This document shows, one piece after another, positions 1 to 11,557 of a DNA stretch of 64,000 bases; within the stretch, counting starts at the first letter, position 1; each line of letters opens with the position of its first letter. The notes beneath the pieces were generated by a model, which was not told the DNA's origin, ran no database searches, and saw only the letters and a list, made by a program, of their open reading frames with translations. A program made the translations under genes and the position numbers. Location: contig NZ_LMOB01000001.1 of the NCBI RefSeq assembly GCF_001423185.1, positions 635,336-699,335 of the forward strand, given 5' to 3'. The stretch comes from Plantibacter sp. Leaf314. Lineage in GTDB: Bacteria; Actinomycetota; Actinomycetes; Actinomycetales; Microbacteriaceae.

Positions 1-1
1 A

Positions 2-271
2 TCGATCGACCGGTGGGCGATCCACCCCGGTGGTCGGAGCATCCTCGACCGCGTCCAGCGGGGCTTCGCCCTCGACGACGAGCTGCTGGAACCGTCGCGG
101 GCGGTGCTGCGCGACTTCGGCAACATGTCGAGCGCCACCGTCCTGTTCATCCTGAAGCGCCTCCTCGACGGCGCGGGCCCCGAGGTCGATGAACGGGTTT
201 GTGCGCTGGCGTTCGGTCCCGGCTTGACGATCGAGAGCGCGCTGCTCCGGCTCCGCGCCGGCGGAGCCTGA
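2..271 (+). CDS. Type III polyketide synthase, C-terminal part (5' end outside window)
   Basis: About the last 89 residues of a chalcone/stilbene-synthase-fold enzyme; the start lies left of the window. The frame contains WAIHPGG, which carries the family's catalytic His, then GNMSSAT, which carries the catalytic Asn, and the C-terminal AFGPGLTIE strand motif that closes the active site. The nucleophilic Cys of the Cys-His-Asn triad is off-window. These enzymes condense an acyl-CoA starter with malonyl-CoA, often giving alkylresorcinols or alkylpyrones in actinobacteria. The stop overlaps the next gene's ATG by one base (TGATG), so the three genes here look translationally coupled. Family is secure; the exact product is inferred from the operon. 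Confidence 0.9.
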   Translation, partial: SIDRWAIHPGGRSILDRVQRGFALDDELLEPSRAVLRDFGNMSSATVLFILKRLLDGAGPEVDERVCALAFGPGLTIESALLRLRAGGA

Positions 272-987
272 TGCGGGTCGATCTCACGCGGCGTGCGACG
301 GAGCTCGTCGAGCTCATGGACGACCCCGAGTGCGACCCGGTGCTGCTCGACGCGACCTATGCCCGGTTCGCGACGGTGAACAGGCTCGTCTCGGGGTGGC
401 GCAGTCTCTACCGTTCGCACATCCGGCCTCGTCTGGACCCGTCGCGCACGACGTCGATCGTCGACATCGGGTTCGGCGGCGGTGACGTCCCGACGGCCAT
501 CGCCTCCTGGGCACGAGCCGACGGCCTGCCGGTCCAGGTGACGGCGATCGACCCCGATGAGCGTTCGGTCGACTTCGCCCGCCGCCGGTACGCGGAGGGA
601 CCGGTCGACTTCCGCTCGGCGCACAGCAGCGACCTGGTCGCCCGGGGCGATGAGGTCGACATCGTGCTGTCCAACCATGTCCTGCACCACCTCGACCCGG
701 CCCAGCTGGCCGGTCTCCTGTCCGACAGCGCCTCCATCGCCCGAAGGCTCGTGCTGCACAGCGACCTGGAGCGGGACCGGCTGGCGTACGCCGCGTACGG
801 GCTCGTCACCCTGCCGGGACGGCGGCGCTCCTTCCTCCACGTCGACGGGCTCCGCTCCATCCGCCGCAGCTACCGGCAACAGGAACTCCAGGAGGTCGTC
901 CCCGACGGATGGCTCGTCGAGCGTCGACTCCCCATGCGGCTGCTGCTGTCGAGGCGCTTCGACGCGACGACCGACGGACGCCGATGA
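271..987 (+). CDS. Class I SAM-dependent methyltransferase of the polyketide operon
   Basis: A 238-residue Rossmann-fold methyltransferase. The SAM motif I is VDIGFGGGDVP near residue 70, followed by an acidic ribose-binding residue in AIDPDE and a motif IV-like segment DIVLSNHVLHHL near residue 135. The ATG at 271 was chosen because it overlaps the polyketide synthase stop; the open frame extends to 199 but would overlap the synthase by 73 bases. It ends in an ATGA overlap with the flavoprotein downstream. It probably methylates the polyketide product. Streptomyces griseus SrsB in the analogous operon is, from memory, a membrane isoprenylcysteine-methyltransferase type, so this would be a non-homologous replacement. 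The substrate is inferred, not shown. Confidence 0.85.
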   Translation: MRVDLTRRATELVELMDDPECDPVLLDATYARFATVNRLVSGWRSLYRSHIRPRLDPSRTTSIVDIGFGGGDVPTAIASWARADGLPVQVTAIDPDERSVDFARRRYAEGPVDFRSAHSSDLVARGDEVDIVLSNHVLHHLDPAQLAGLLSDSASIARRLVLHSDLERDRLAYAAYGLVTLPGRRRSFLHVDGLRSIRRSYRQQELQEVVPDGWLVERRLPMRLLLSRRFDATTDGRR

Positions 988-2141
988 CCGGGGTGCTCGT
1001 CATCGGCGGCGGACCGGTCGGACTGGTGGCGGCGATCCTGCTCGCCCAGGACGGCGTCGACGTCACGGTCTGGGAGCGACGGGTGGACCCTCCGTCGGGA
1101 ACGCGGGCGATCGGGATCCACCCGCCCTCCCTCGAGCTGTTCGACGACCTCGGCGTCCTCGACGACATCCGCGTCGACGCCGTCCGAATCGACCAGGGTG
1201 AGGCGTGGAGCGGCGGTCGGCGACTCGGCACCGTCGTGTTCCGTGATCGTCCGGTCGCCCACCCGTATGTCGCCGCGCTCGAGCAGTGGCGGACCGAGCG
1301 GATCCTCCGTGCGCGCCTGGAGTCCATCGCCCCGGGGTCCTTGTCGACGGGGACCGCGTGCACGAGCGTCCGCTCCGTCGGGGACGAGGTCGTCGTCGAA
1401 GGGACCGACGCCTCCGGCCCCGTGAGCGCTCGTGCAACCATGGTCATCGTCGCAGCCGGTGGGCGAGCCGGGTTCCCCGGAGCCGAGAATCCCGGGCCGG
1501 TCCACCGCTACCGCGACCGCTATCTCATGGGCGACGTCGCGGACCGGAGTGGCGCCGGGCCCATCGCGCGGGTCCACCTGCATCGTGACGGCGTCGTCGA
1601 GTCGTTCCCACTCCCCCGCGGCATGCGCCGGTACGTCGTCCACACCGGGTACACCTCCCCTCGTGACGAGGCCAGCCTGCAGCCGAGTGCCGACGACCTC
1701 GCGACCCTCGTCGCGGATCGCACCGGCGAGGAGGCCGATGCGGCGACGAACACCATGCTCAGCGCGTTCGGGGTGCGGAGTCGTCGTCGGAGCCGTGTGG
1801 TCGACGGACGGATCGTCCACGTGGGCGACGCCGCGCACGAGATCAGCCCGATCGGCGGCCAGGGCATGAATCTCGGCTGGGCGGACGCCCGCGTGTTCGC
1901 GCCGCTGGTCGCGCGCGCGGTCACCGGGCGAGGGACGCTCGAGCGCGAGTTCGCGGCCGCCGCCGAACAGCAGCGGCGCGCGGTCAGACGTGCCTCCTGG
2001 CAGGCGGCGCTCAACATGCGCTTGGGTCGCCCGATCCCCACCGCACTGGTGGGCGTCCGCGATCTCGGCCTGCGGGCCGCCCTCAGCGGCCCACTGATGC
2101 CGGTGCTCGCCGACGCCTACACGATGCGCTGGTTGCGCTGA
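984..2141 (+). CDS. FAD-dependent monooxygenase (aromatic hydroxylase type)
   Basis: A 385-residue group A flavoprotein monooxygenase of the UbiH / p-hydroxybenzoate hydroxylase fold. The N-terminal dinucleotide motif is VIGGGPVGLVAAILLA with an acidic residue ending strand 2 (VWERR). The second FAD motif, HVGDAAHEISPIGGQGMN, lies near residues 275-292. The ATG at 984 sits inside the methyltransferase stop (ATGA), which decides the start; an upstream in-frame ATG at 909 would overlap the methyltransferase more. Together with the two genes before it this resembles srsABC, where SrsC hydroxylates an alkylresorcinol so that it can oxidise to a quinone. Flavoenzyme class is clear; role in phenolic-lipid tailoring is inferred. 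Confidence 0.85.
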   Translation: MTGVLVIGGGPVGLVAAILLAQDGVDVTVWERRVDPPSGTRAIGIHPPSLELFDDLGVLDDIRVDAVRIDQGEAWSGGRRLGTVVFRDRPVAHPYVAALEQWRTERILRARLESIAPGSLSTGTACTSVRSVGDEVVVEGTDASGPVSARATMVIVAAGGRAGFPGAENPGPVHRYRDRYLMGDVADRSGAGPIARVHLHRDGVVESFPLPRGMRRYVVHTGYTSPRDEASLQPSADDLATLVADRTGEEADAATNTMLSAFGVRSRRRSRVVDGRIVHVGDAAHEISPIGGQGMNLGWADARVFAPLVARAVTGRGTLEREFAAAAEQQRRAVRRASWQAALNMRLGRPIPTALVGVRDLGLRAALSGPLMPVLADAYTMRWLR

Positions 2142-2186
2142 ACCGACGGCGTCCTCAGGCGACGGTGATCCCCCGCCGTTCGCGCA

Positions 2187-4667
<2,481 letters not shown>

Positions 4668-4687
4668 CCTCGGGTTCCGGCCCAACG

Positions 4688-4727
4688 AAGAAGTCCCCGT
4701 CAGCTGTTCGGCTGACGGGGACTTCTT
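4688..4727. terminator. Bidirectional terminator hairpin after the aldo/keto reductase
   Basis: Perfect 17-base-pair stem (arms 4688-4704 and 4711-4727, starting AAGAAGTCCCC and ending GGGGACTTCTT) with a six-base loop TGTTCG. The AAG/CTT ends give short T-runs on both strands, so it can serve the plus-strand reductase and also the minus-strand tRNA that ends just beyond it. Confidence 0.85.
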
Positions 4728-4737
4728 GATGTTCCAG

Positions 4738-4810
4738 TGGATCTGAGGGGACTCGAACCCCTGACCCCCTGCATGCCATGCAGGTGCGCTACCAGCTGCG
4801 CCACAGACCC
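4738..4810 (-). tRNA. tRNA-Ala (GGC anticodon)
   Basis: Reading the minus strand, a 73-base cloverleaf starts GGGTCTG and ends CAGATCC plus discriminator A, with one G-T pair in the acceptor stem. The anticodon stem CCTGC/GCAGG encloses loop ATGGCAT, giving anticodon GGC; the A32-T38 pair is typical of tRNA-Ala(GGC). The T arm carries GGTTCGAGTCC. CCA is not encoded. Confidence 0.95.
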
Positions 4811-4916
4811 ATATTCACGTTGCTTGCCCCTGCTGTTTCAGCGGAAGCAACTTGAATAGGTTACTACATCTTGAGAGCGGTTGTGACCACTTTCGATGCC
4901 GACACCGACGCGTCGG

Positions 4917-5294
4917 TCAGCTCGCGGGCTGTGGAGCCGACGACACCAGCGGAATCACCGGGCAGTCCTTCCACAGGCGCTCCAGCGAGTAGTACATCCG
5001 CTCCTCCTCGTGGAAGACGTGGACGACGACCTCGCCGAAGTCGAGGAGGATCCAGCGACCTTCGGACTTGCCCTCGCGACGCAAGGTCTTCACGCCGCTC
5101 GCGTTCAGGCGATCCTCGACCTCGCCCGCGATGGCGACGACGTTACGCTCGCTCCGCCCGGTGACGAGCAGGAAGGCGTCCACGAACGGCAGCGGGCCAG
5201 AGACGTCGAGTGCGACGAGATCCTCGCCGCCCTTCGACTCGGCTGCGGTCGATGCGAGCTGGACGGCGTCCAGCGTGGTGTCGGACAGGGTCAT
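4917..5294 (-). CDS. rsfS: Ribosome silencing factor RsfS
   Basis: A 125-residue member of the RsfS/YbeB/Iojap family, which binds ribosomal protein L14 (uL14) and blocks subunit joining when nutrients are short. Family hallmarks seen are GGEDLVALDVS near the N-terminus, DAFLLVTGRSERNV, RREGKSEGRWILLDFGEVVVHVF and YYSLERLW near the C-terminus. It lies downstream of nadD and an unknown gene on the same strand; nadD-rsfS pairing is widespread in bacteria. A 7-base-pair hairpin lies between it and the upstream gene. Confidence 0.95.
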   Translation of the reverse strand: MTLSDTTLDAVQLASTAAESKGGEDLVALDVSGPLPFVDAFLLVTGRSERNVVAIAGEVEDRLNASGVKTLRREGKSEGRWILLDFGEVVVHVFHEEERMYYSLERLWKDCPVIPLVSSAPQPAS

Positions 5295-5311
5295 GTGGTG
5301 TACTCCTCTGA

Positions 5312-5332
5312 CGACCGCAGCGGAAGCGGTCG
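5312..5332 (-). other. Intercistronic hairpin upstream of rsfS
   Basis: Arms CGACCGC and GCGGTCG with a seven-base loop lie in the 55-base gap between the unknown gene's stop and the rsfS start. There is no T-run, so it is more likely an RNA-processing or stability element than a terminator. Function is inferred. Confidence 0.3.
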
Positions 5333-5349
5333 GGTGAATGGCGGAAGGG

Positions 5350-6648
5350 CTAGAACGCCCCGCCGAAGAATCCGATGATGAGCACCGCGATGACGCCCGC
5401 CGCGAGCACCGCGGCGGCGATGGCGAGGGTCATCAGCAGCTTGTTGCTCTGGTTGGTGGTGGCCGGGACGACGTCACGCGTCGATCCGTGGCTACTGACC
5501 GCGCGGCTCGCCGCGACGGGCGAAGCGGCGGTGACGGAGGCCGGGAGTTCGTCCCCCTCGACGAGGCGGTCGATGCCCGCGCCGTCGAAGTGGTTCGGGT
5601 CCTGGCCGGCGGAACCGAGCCCCCGAGGGAGGTCGATCGTTCCGGTGATGAGGATCTCGCCCGTGGAGTTCGACGTCGCACCGGCCTCCGCCTGCGCGGG
5701 GGCCACGGGGATGATGAGCGAGCTCGTGGTGATCTGGCCCGTCGTCGTCATGCTGCTGCCGAGCAGGTCTTCGAACGCGACCTCGTTGTCGACCTGTGAA
5801 GCGCGCTCGGCCTCGAGCGCCGCCACGAGCATGGAGTCGCGCCCGAACCCCTTCGAGAGCGTGGACGCGGGGTCCTCGGAGATGTCGTCGCGGTCGGAGA
5901 CGTCAAACAGGGAGCCGGACGCGACGGGCTTGTCGCTCGCCGGCGTCACCTGGGGTGCCGGAGCCTCGGACGCCCGAGCCTTGGCGGCTCGCTCCTCCGC
6001 GGCGGCACGCTCGGCTGCCTGACGCTCGGCCGCCTTGCGCTCCTCGGCCTTGCGCTCGGCAGCGAGGCGATCCGCGTCCTGCTGCTCGTGCAGCTTGCGG
6101 GCCGCGGCCTCACGGCGTTCGGTCTCCGCAGCGGCTTCAGCCTCGGCGGCGGCCGTCTGCTGCGCGAGCTTCGCGGCCTGCTGCCGGGCGGCCTTGTTCT
6201 GCTTCTGGGGAGGAGCGACGACCTGATCCGGCGTGCGCGGCGGCAGAGCGACCGAGGGCACGGGCTGCTCCACAGGGGGTGCGACCGGCGCGGTCGCCGC
6301 CGGGATCTGCTCGATCGAGCCGGTCCGCTCCAACTCGCGGAGTTGACGACGAGTGAGCCCACCGGTGGGAGCCGGGCTCGGCGCGCCGGTCGACGGCGTC
6401 GTGCCGGGGCTCGAGGCGGCCGCAGCTGATGCTGGAGCGGGTGACGCCGACTCGACGCGTGGAGCGCCACTGGGCTCCGACACTGCCGGCTCGGGGATCG
6501 CTCCCCCGGCGACCGGCTCCGACGTCGATGCGCGACGGCTCCGCGGAGCAGCCGCTTCGGGCGCTGCATCGTCGGCGGGCGTCGACGACTGCTGGCTCGC
6601 TCGAGCCTGTCGCCTGGTCAAGGGCGCGTCTTCTGGCAACGCGGTCAT
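5350..6648 (-). CDS. Unknown Ala/Glu-rich protein with C-terminal membrane anchor
   Basis: A 432-residue protein I do not recognise. The N-terminal 130 residues are Ala/Pro/Ser-rich and low complexity, with two copies of an LTRRQxRxxE-like motif (LTRRQARAS near residue 10 and [13 protein letters not shown] near residue 100). Residues about 140-220 are Lys/Ala/Glu/Arg-rich and probably coiled coil (repeated [14 protein letters not shown] type). The middle is acidic and low in structure. The last 30 residues form one hydrophobic helix ([25 protein letters not shown]), so the bulk would be cytoplasmic with a tail anchor. It sits between nadD and rsfS, overlapping nadD by 4 bases, which suggests co-translation. 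Expression seems likely from frame and composition; function is unknown. Confidence 0.75.
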   Translation of the reverse strand: MTALPEDAPLTRRQARASQQSSTPADDAAPEAAAPRSRRASTSEPVAGGAIPEPAVSEPSGAPRVESASPAPASAAAASSPGTTPSTGAPSPAPTGGLTRRQLRELERTGSIEQIPAATAPVAPPVEQPVPSVALPPRTPDQVVAPPQKQNKAARQQAAKLAQQTAAAEAEAAAETERREAAARKLHEQQDADRLAAERKAEERKAAERQAAERAAAEERAAKARASEAPAPQVTPASDKPVASGSLFDVSDRDDISEDPASTLSKGFGRDSMLVAALEAERASQVDNEVAFEDLLGSSMTTTGQITTSSLIIPVAPAQAEAGATSNSTGEILITGTIDLPRGLGSAGQDPNHFDGAGIDRLVEGDELPASVTAASPVAASRAVSSHGSTRDVVPATTNQSNKLLMTLAIAAAVLAAGVIAVLIIGFFGGAF

Positions 6649-7262
6649 GTGGCTTCACTCCGATACAGGTGGTGCTTGGTGATGTACTGCACGACACCGT
6701 CGGGAACCAGATACCAGACTGGAAAGCCTTTGCTCACCCGGCTCCGGCAATCCGTCGACGATATCGCAAGGGCCGGAACTTCCAACAAGCTTACGTCGTG
6801 CTGCGGTAATCCGGAAACGTTCAAATCGTGTCCCGGACGACTCACAGCAACGAAGTGAGCGAGATCCCAGACCTCTCTGACGTCTTTCCAGCTGAGGATC
6901 TGGGCGATCGCGTCCGCCCCGGTGATGAAGAACAGCTCGGCGTCCGGCCGCTTGCGTCGCAGGTCGCGGAGGGTGTCGATCGTGTAAGTGGGACCGGCGC
7001 GGTCGATGTCGACGCGGCTGACGGTGAAACGGGGGTTCGCCGCGGTGGCGATGACCGTCATGAGGTAGCGGTGCTCGCTGTCGCTCACACCCGACTTGCG
7101 GTACGGCATGCCGGTCGGGACGAACACGACCTCATCGAGGTCGAAGTGTTGCGCGACTTCGGAAGCGGCGACGAGGTGCCCGTGGTGGATGGGGTCGAAC
7201 GTTCCACCCATGACGCCGATCCGAGGACGACGTGTCGTCGTCTCGGCGACGGGCGCGCTCAC
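6645..7262 (-). CDS. nadD: Nicotinate-nucleotide adenylyltransferase NadD
   Basis: About 205 residues. It transfers AMP to nicotinate mononucleotide, making deamido-NAD. The nucleotidylyltransferase signature [12 protein letters not shown] is near residue 20, and the C-terminal ISSTDCRSR (the family ISST-R motif) is present. I chose the GTG at 7262, which leaves 10 bases after the upstream gene; the same frame runs to an ATG at 7319, which would overlap the upstream gene by 47 bases. Its stop region overlaps the next gene's ATG by 4 bases. The deamido-NAD product is the substrate of NadE, encoded at 60491-61312. Confidence 0.92.
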   Translation of the reverse strand: MSAPVAETTTRRPRIGVMGGTFDPIHHGHLVAASEVAQHFDLDEVVFVPTGMPYRKSGVSDSEHRYLMTVIATAANPRFTVSRVDIDRAGPTYTIDTLRDLRRKRPDAELFFITGADAIAQILSWKDVREVWDLAHFVAVSRPGHDLNVSGLPQHDVSLLEVPALAISSTDCRSRVSKGFPVWYLVPDGVVQYITKHHLYRSEAT

Positions 7263-7272
7263 GCCGGACAGC

Positions 7273-7482
7273 TCAGTGACCGTGCTCGCCGTGCGCCAGC
7301 GTCGGCTCGTCCTTGCCACCGTGGCGGTTGGCGACGTCGCGATAGCTGAAGGTCACGGCGCCGAGGATGGCGAACAGCACGAGCGCGACGGCGCCGAAGA
7401 CCCAGGTCGGAGCGGCGAGTTCGACGGCGTGCTCCGACTCGGCCAGAACGGTGGCAGCCAATACGGACGCGGCAATCGACAT
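7273..7482 (-). CDS. Small single-pass membrane protein, unknown function
   Basis: A 69-residue protein. One hydrophobic stretch near residues 28-45 ([19 protein letters not shown]) is followed by [13 protein letters not shown] and a His-rich tail (LAHGEHGH). The first 15 residues are also hydrophobic. The ATG at 7482 was chosen because AGAAGGAGA sits six bases before it; the frame continues to 7518 but without a ribosome site. It lies between proA and nadD on the same strand. Not recognised beyond being a small membrane protein. Confidence 0.7.
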   Translation of the reverse strand: MSIAASVLAATVLAESEHAVELAAPTWVFGAVALVLFAILGAVTFSYRDVANRHGGKDEPTLAHGEHGH

Positions 7483-7531
7483 GATCTCTCCTTCTGTGCG
7501 ACGCCTGGTGACGCTCACCTCATTCTAGCGA

Positions 7532-8800
7532 CTACCGACGGGTGTGACCCGTACCACGCACGAGCCACTTCGTACTCGTCAGTTCCGGGAGGCCCATCGG
7601 CCCTCTGGCGTGCAGTTTCTGGGTGGAGATGCCCACCTCGGCACCGAACCCGAACTCCGCGCCATCGGTGAACCGGGTCGACGCATTGACCATGACGACC
7701 GCCGAGTCCACCTCCGCGAGGAAGCGGTCGGCGTTGACGACGTCGTTCGTCACGATCGCGTCCGTGTGGCCGGTGGAGTAGCGGTCGATGTGCTCGAGCG
7801 CGGCATCGAGGTCGTCGACGACGCGCACCGACACCTCGAGCGACATGTGTTCGGTCGACCAGTCCTCCTCGACGGCGGCGACCGAATCGGGGAAGATCTC
7901 GCGCGCCTGCTCGTCCGCATGGATGAGCACGTCGTGCTCCCGGAGGTCGCCGAGCACGGCTGGCAGCAGGCGTTGAGCCGCGTCGCGGTGGACGAGCACG
8001 GTCTCGAGCGCGTTGCAGACCGAGGGGCGCTGGACCTTCGCGTTGCGGACGATGTCCACCGCCCAGTCGCGGTCCGCGCTCGCGTCGAGGAACACGTGCA
8101 CCACACCGGCACCGGTCTCGATCACCGGCACCGTCGACTCCCGGACCACCGTCTCGATGAGCGAGGCGCTCCCCCGCGGGATGAGGACGTCGATGAGGCC
8201 CCTGGCGTTCATGAGCTGCTTCGCGCCGTCCCGGCCGAACTCGTCGATCGTCTGCACCACATCACCGGGCAAGCCGACGGACTCCAGCGCCGATCGGAGC
8301 AGACCGACGAGGACCGCGTTGGTGTGCTCTGCCGCGGAACCACCGCGGAGGACGACCGCGTTACCGCTCTTGATCGCGAGGGCGGCGATGTCCACGGTGA
8401 CGTTCGGTCTGGCCTCGTAGATCGCGCCGACCACGCCGAACGGGACGCGGACCTGCTCGAGCTTCACGCCGTCCGGTGTGTTGCTGCCCCGGACGACCTG
8501 ACCCACGGGGTCGACGATCGCGATGACGTCGCGCACCGCGACCGCCAGCCCCTCGATCCGTCCACGGTCGAGGCGGAGACGGTCCTGCAGGCCGACCGCC
8601 ATCCCCTGCTCCCGCCCGCTGGCGAGGTCGAGCTCGTTGGCGGCGATCACCGCGTCGGCGCCCTCCACGATCGCCACGGCGATCGCTTCCAGCGCCCGGT
8701 TCTTCTGCGCGGTGGTCGTCTGAGCGAGCATCCGGGACGCACGCTTTGCAGCGGCGAGACGATCCATGAGCGGGAGCGCGGTGGTGAGAGACGACGACAT
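7532..8800 (-). CDS. proA: Gamma-glutamyl phosphate reductase ProA
   Basis: A 422-residue aldehyde-dehydrogenase-fold enzyme that reduces gamma-glutamyl phosphate to glutamate semialdehyde in proline synthesis. Clear family segments are RVPFGVVGAIYEARPNVTVD, GNAVVLRGGSAA, DVLIPRGS, the nucleophile Cys in RPSVCNALET, and the C-terminal FTDGAEFGFGAEVGISTQKLHARGP region. The length matches the family. proB lies 36 bases upstream on the same strand, so the two proline enzymes are co-transcribed. Confidence 0.97.
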   Translation of the reverse strand: MSSSLTTALPLMDRLAAAKRASRMLAQTTTAQKNRALEAIAVAIVEGADAVIAANELDLASGREQGMAVGLQDRLRLDRGRIEGLAVAVRDVIAIVDPVGQVVRGSNTPDGVKLEQVRVPFGVVGAIYEARPNVTVDIAALAIKSGNAVVLRGGSAAEHTNAVLVGLLRSALESVGLPGDVVQTIDEFGRDGAKQLMNARGLIDVLIPRGSASLIETVVRESTVPVIETGAGVVHVFLDASADRDWAVDIVRNAKVQRPSVCNALETVLVHRDAAQRLLPAVLGDLREHDVLIHADEQAREIFPDSVAAVEEDWSTEHMSLEVSVRVVDDLDAALEHIDRYSTGHTDAIVTNDVVNADRFLAEVDSAVVMVNASTRFTDGAEFGFGAEVGISTQKLHARGPMGLPELTSTKWLVRGTGHTRR

Positions 8801-8829
8801 GCGTCGATTGTACTCAGCGACCCCAGCGG

Positions 8830-8847
8830 AGCCGGCTCAGGCCGGCT
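8830..8847 (-). other. Hairpin over the proB stop codon
   Basis: Perfect 7-base arms AGCCGGC and GCCGGCT flank a four-base loop containing the proB TGA stop. No T-run follows, so it may modulate proB-proA coupling or transcript stability; that role is inferred. Confidence 0.3.
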
Positions 8848-9616
8848 GGAACCAGGTCCCGAGCTGCTCGCCCCGGAGCGCGGCGGCGACGTTCGCCGTC
8901 GAGGTCACCAGGACGGAGGTCCCTGCCTCAGCAGCCAACCGGGCCGCGGACACCTTCGTGCCGGCACCGCCCGTTCCAACGCCCGCTGACCCGATGTCGC
9001 CGAACGTCACGCCGGTGAGCGGGTCGCCGAACGGCACCTCTTCGATGCGCTCGGCACCGGGCTCCTGCGGAGGACGCGTGTACAGCGCGTCGACGTCGCT
9101 CAGCAGGATCAGGACGTCCGCCGCGACCAGCACCGAGACGAGCGCAGCGAGCCGGTCGTTGTCGCCGAACCGGATCTCATGCGTCGCCACGGTGTCGTTC
9201 TCGTTCACGATCGGGAGGATGCGCAGCCCCAGCAGCCGTTCCATCGCCCGTTGGGCGTTGCTCCGGTGGCTCGGGTTCTCGAGATCGCCCGCCGTCAGGA
9301 GCACCTGACCGGCGACGATGCCGAACCGGTCGAGGCTGTCCTGGTACCGGTAGATGAGGACGTTCTGCCCGACGGCCGCAGCCGCCTGCTGCGTCGCCAG
9401 GTCGCTCGGGCGTGCATCGAGGCGCAGGTACGGCATCCCGGTCGCGATGGCGCCGGAGGACACCAGGACGACCTCGGTCCCCCTGTCGTGCGCTCCGGCG
9501 AGAGCCTCGACCAGCGCAGTGATCTGCCCGGCGTTCTCACCGCTGATCGAAGAGGAACCGACCTTCACGACGATGCGGCGGGCACCAGGGATCGCACTGC
9601 GCTGGCTGACGGTCAC
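8837..9616 (-). CDS. proB: Glutamate 5-kinase ProB (no PUA domain)
   Basis: A 259-residue amino-acid-kinase-fold enzyme that phosphorylates glutamate, the first and usually feedback-inhibited step of proline synthesis. Seen: [10 protein letters not shown] (ATP-binding glycine loop), [28 protein letters not shown] and the [12 protein letters not shown] lysine loop. The protein ends about 100 residues before the E. coli enzyme would, so it lacks the C-terminal PUA domain. The ATG overlaps the obg stop by four bases, coupling it to obg; proA follows. Confidence 0.96.
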   Translation of the reverse strand: MTVSQRSAIPGARRIVVKVGSSSISGENAGQITALVEALAGAHDRGTEVVLVSSGAIATGMPYLRLDARPSDLATQQAAAAVGQNVLIYRYQDSLDRFGIVAGQVLLTAGDLENPSHRSNAQRAMERLLGLRILPIVNENDTVATHEIRFGDNDRLAALVSVLVAADVLILLSDVDALYTRPPQEPGAERIEEVPFGDPLTGVTFGDIGSAGVGTGGAGTKVSAARLAAEAGTSVLVTSTANVAAALRGEQLGTWFQPA

Positions 9617-11187
9617 CGTTCGTCGTCCTCCGACGCGCCACCCTCGTCCTGCTGGGCGTCAGCCGGCACGGAGCCCACTTCGAAGCCCTCATCGTCGTTC
9701 CAGAGACCGGCCGCGCGTTCGCGGAGCAGCTCCGCGCGCGCCTCGGCCTTGGCGTCCATGCGCTCGAAGTACTCGTCACGACGCTGGTTGCGGGTCGGGC
9801 GGTGGCTCGCGTCGAGACGCGGGTCCGTTCCACGCGGTTGCGTCAGCAGTTCCGCGGTGCTCGTGAGTGTGGGCTCCCAGTCGAAGACCACGCCGCCACC
9901 CGCACCGATCATGACGGTGGCACCGGCGACGGCGCCGGCCTTGAACAGCGCCTCTTCGACACCGAGCTTCGCCAGGCGGTCCGCGAGGAACCCGACGGCC
10001 TCCTCGTTGTTGAAGTCCGTCTGCTGCACCCAGCGCTCCGGCTTCGCGCCGAGGATGCGGTAGAGGTTGCCGTAGGTGCCACCCTCGACCGTGACGGTGA
10101 ACTTGGAGTCGTCGACCGGCTTCGGGCGGAGCACGATCCGAGGCTTGGCGGCCTCGAGGGCTGCGCGGGCGCGGCTCTCCTCGACGAGCTCGCTCAACGC
10201 GAACGAGAGCTGTCGGAGACCTTCGCGCGAGACCGTCGAGATCTCGAAGACCTTGTAGCCGCGTGCCTCGAGGTCGGGACGCAGGAACTCGGCGAGCTCC
10301 CTCGCCTCCGGGACGTCGATCTTGTTGAGGGCGATGAGCTGCGGGCGCTCGACCAGCGGCGTCTGGCCCTCCGGGACGGGATAGGCGGCGAGCTCGGCGA
10401 GGATGACGTCGAGGTCGCTGATCGGGTCGCGGCCCGGCTCGAGCGTCGCGCAGTCGAGGACGTGCAACAACGCGGAGCACCGCTCGACGTGACGGAGGAA
10501 CTCGAGGCCGAGCCCCTTGCCCTCGCTCGCGCCCTCGATCAGGCCGGGGACGTCCGCCATCGTGTAGCGCACCTCGCCGGCCTCGACGACGCCGAGGTTC
10601 GGGTGCAGCGTGGTGAAGGGGTAGTCGGCGATCTTCGGCTTGGCAGCAGATATCGCGGCGATGAGGCTCGACTTCCCGGCCGACGGGTAGCCGACGAGCG
10701 CGACGTCGGCAACGGTCTTCAGCTCGAGGAGGACATCGCCCTCCCAGCCGTGCGTGCCGAGGAGCGCGAAGCCCGGGGCCTTGCGCTTGGTCGAGGCGAG
10801 CGCCGCGTTCCCGAGGCCACCCTGCCCGCCGGGCGCGACGACGAACTCCATACCTGGCTCGACGAAGTCGACCAGTTCGACGCCGTCGACGTCCTTCACG
10901 ACGGTGCCGACGGGCACCGGCAGGATGAGCGTCTCGCCCTGGAAGCCGTTCCGGTGGTCGCCCATGCCGAAGCCGCCGGTGTCGGAGCTCCGGTGCGGAG
11001 ACCGGTGGTACCCGAGCAGGGTCGTGATCTGAGGGTCCGACACGAGCACGATGTCGCCACCGTGTCCGCCGTTGCCGCCATCGGGGCCGGCCAGCGGCTT
11101 GAACTTCTCGCGCTTCACGGAGACGCAGCCGTTGCCGCCGCCGCCCGCTCGCAGGTGCAGTGTGACCCGGTCGACGAATGTGACCAT
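9613..11187 (-). CDS. obg: GTPase ObgE/CgtA
   Basis: A 524-residue large-subunit assembly and stress GTPase. Domains in order: glycine-rich Obg fold (about 1-158; opens with [21 protein letters not shown]), G domain from about 160 (P-loop GYPSAGKSS near 165, [10 protein letters not shown] near 210, NKID near 285), an OCT domain (about 345-425), and a charged C-terminal extension of about 95 residues ending [10 protein letters not shown]. The ATG at 11187 fits the conserved N-terminus. rpmA and rplU lie upstream on the same strand, the usual rplU-rpmA-obg order, but a strong hairpin separates rpmA from obg. Confidence 0.97.
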   Translation of the reverse strand: MVTFVDRVTLHLRAGGGGNGCVSVKREKFKPLAGPDGGNGGHGGDIVLVSDPQITTLLGYHRSPHRSSDTGGFGMGDHRNGFQGETLILPVPVGTVVKDVDGVELVDFVEPGMEFVVAPGGQGGLGNAALASTKRKAPGFALLGTHGWEGDVLLELKTVADVALVGYPSAGKSSLIAAISAAKPKIADYPFTTLHPNLGVVEAGEVRYTMADVPGLIEGASEGKGLGLEFLRHVERCSALLHVLDCATLEPGRDPISDLDVILAELAAYPVPEGQTPLVERPQLIALNKIDVPEARELAEFLRPDLEARGYKVFEISTVSREGLRQLSFALSELVEESRARAALEAAKPRIVLRPKPVDDSKFTVTVEGGTYGNLYRILGAKPERWVQQTDFNNEEAVGFLADRLAKLGVEEALFKAGAVAGATVMIGAGGGVVFDWEPTLTSTAELLTQPRGTDPRLDASHRPTRNQRRDEYFERMDAKAEARAELLRERAAGLWNDDEGFEVGSVPADAQQDEGGASEDDER

Positions 11188-11230
11188 GGACGCTCAGCCC
11201 CTCTCTGGATCATGTAACTCGGTTGTACGA

Positions 11231-11264
11231 CAGCAGGGGGCGGGCCGAAGCCCGCCCCCTGCTG
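11231..11264 (-). terminator. Hairpin between rpmA and obg (terminator or attenuator)
   Basis: A 14-base-pair stem (arms 11231-11244 CAGCAGGGGGCGGG and 11251-11264) with loop CCGAAG, 16 bases after the rpmA stop on the transcribed strand. It lacks a clear U-run, so partial termination lowering obg relative to ribosomal protein output is plausible. Confidence 0.7.
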
Positions 11265-11279
11265 GAAAGATCGGTGTTG

Positions 11280-11537
11280 CTACTCTGCAGCAGCGACGAT
11301 GTTGACGACCTTGCGGCCGCCCTTGTTGCCGAACTGGACGGAGCCAGCCTCGAGAGCGAACAGCGTGTCGTCGCCGCCACGGCCGACGTTGGCGCCGGGG
11401 TGGAAGTGCGTGCCGCGCTGACGGACGAGGATCTCGCCCGCGAGGACGACCTGGCCGCCGAAGCGCTTCACACCGAGACGCTGTGCGTTGGAGTCACGAC
11501 CGTTGCGAGTGGAACTCGCACCCTTCTTGTGTGCCAT
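11280..11537 (-). CDS. rpmA: 50S ribosomal protein bL27
   Basis: An 85-residue protein of the bL27 family, a peptidyl-transferase-centre component. The N-terminus [20 protein letters not shown], the central [11 protein letters not shown] and [23 protein letters not shown] are near-invariant family sequence. There is no N-terminal cleavage extension of the Firmicutes type. It follows rplU by 20 bases on the same strand. Confidence 0.98.
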   Translation of the reverse strand: MAHKKGASSTRNGRDSNAQRLGVKRFGGQVVLAGEILVRQRGTHFHPGANVGRGGDDTLFALEAGSVQFGNKGGRKVVNIVAAAE

Positions 11538-11557
11538 CTCTTCTTCTCCTCGATGCC

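Noticed and set aside
7544..8989. Long plus-strand open frame over proA
   Set aside because: Antisense shadow of proA caused by high GC at third positions; composition is His/Arg/Asp biased and no motif is seen.
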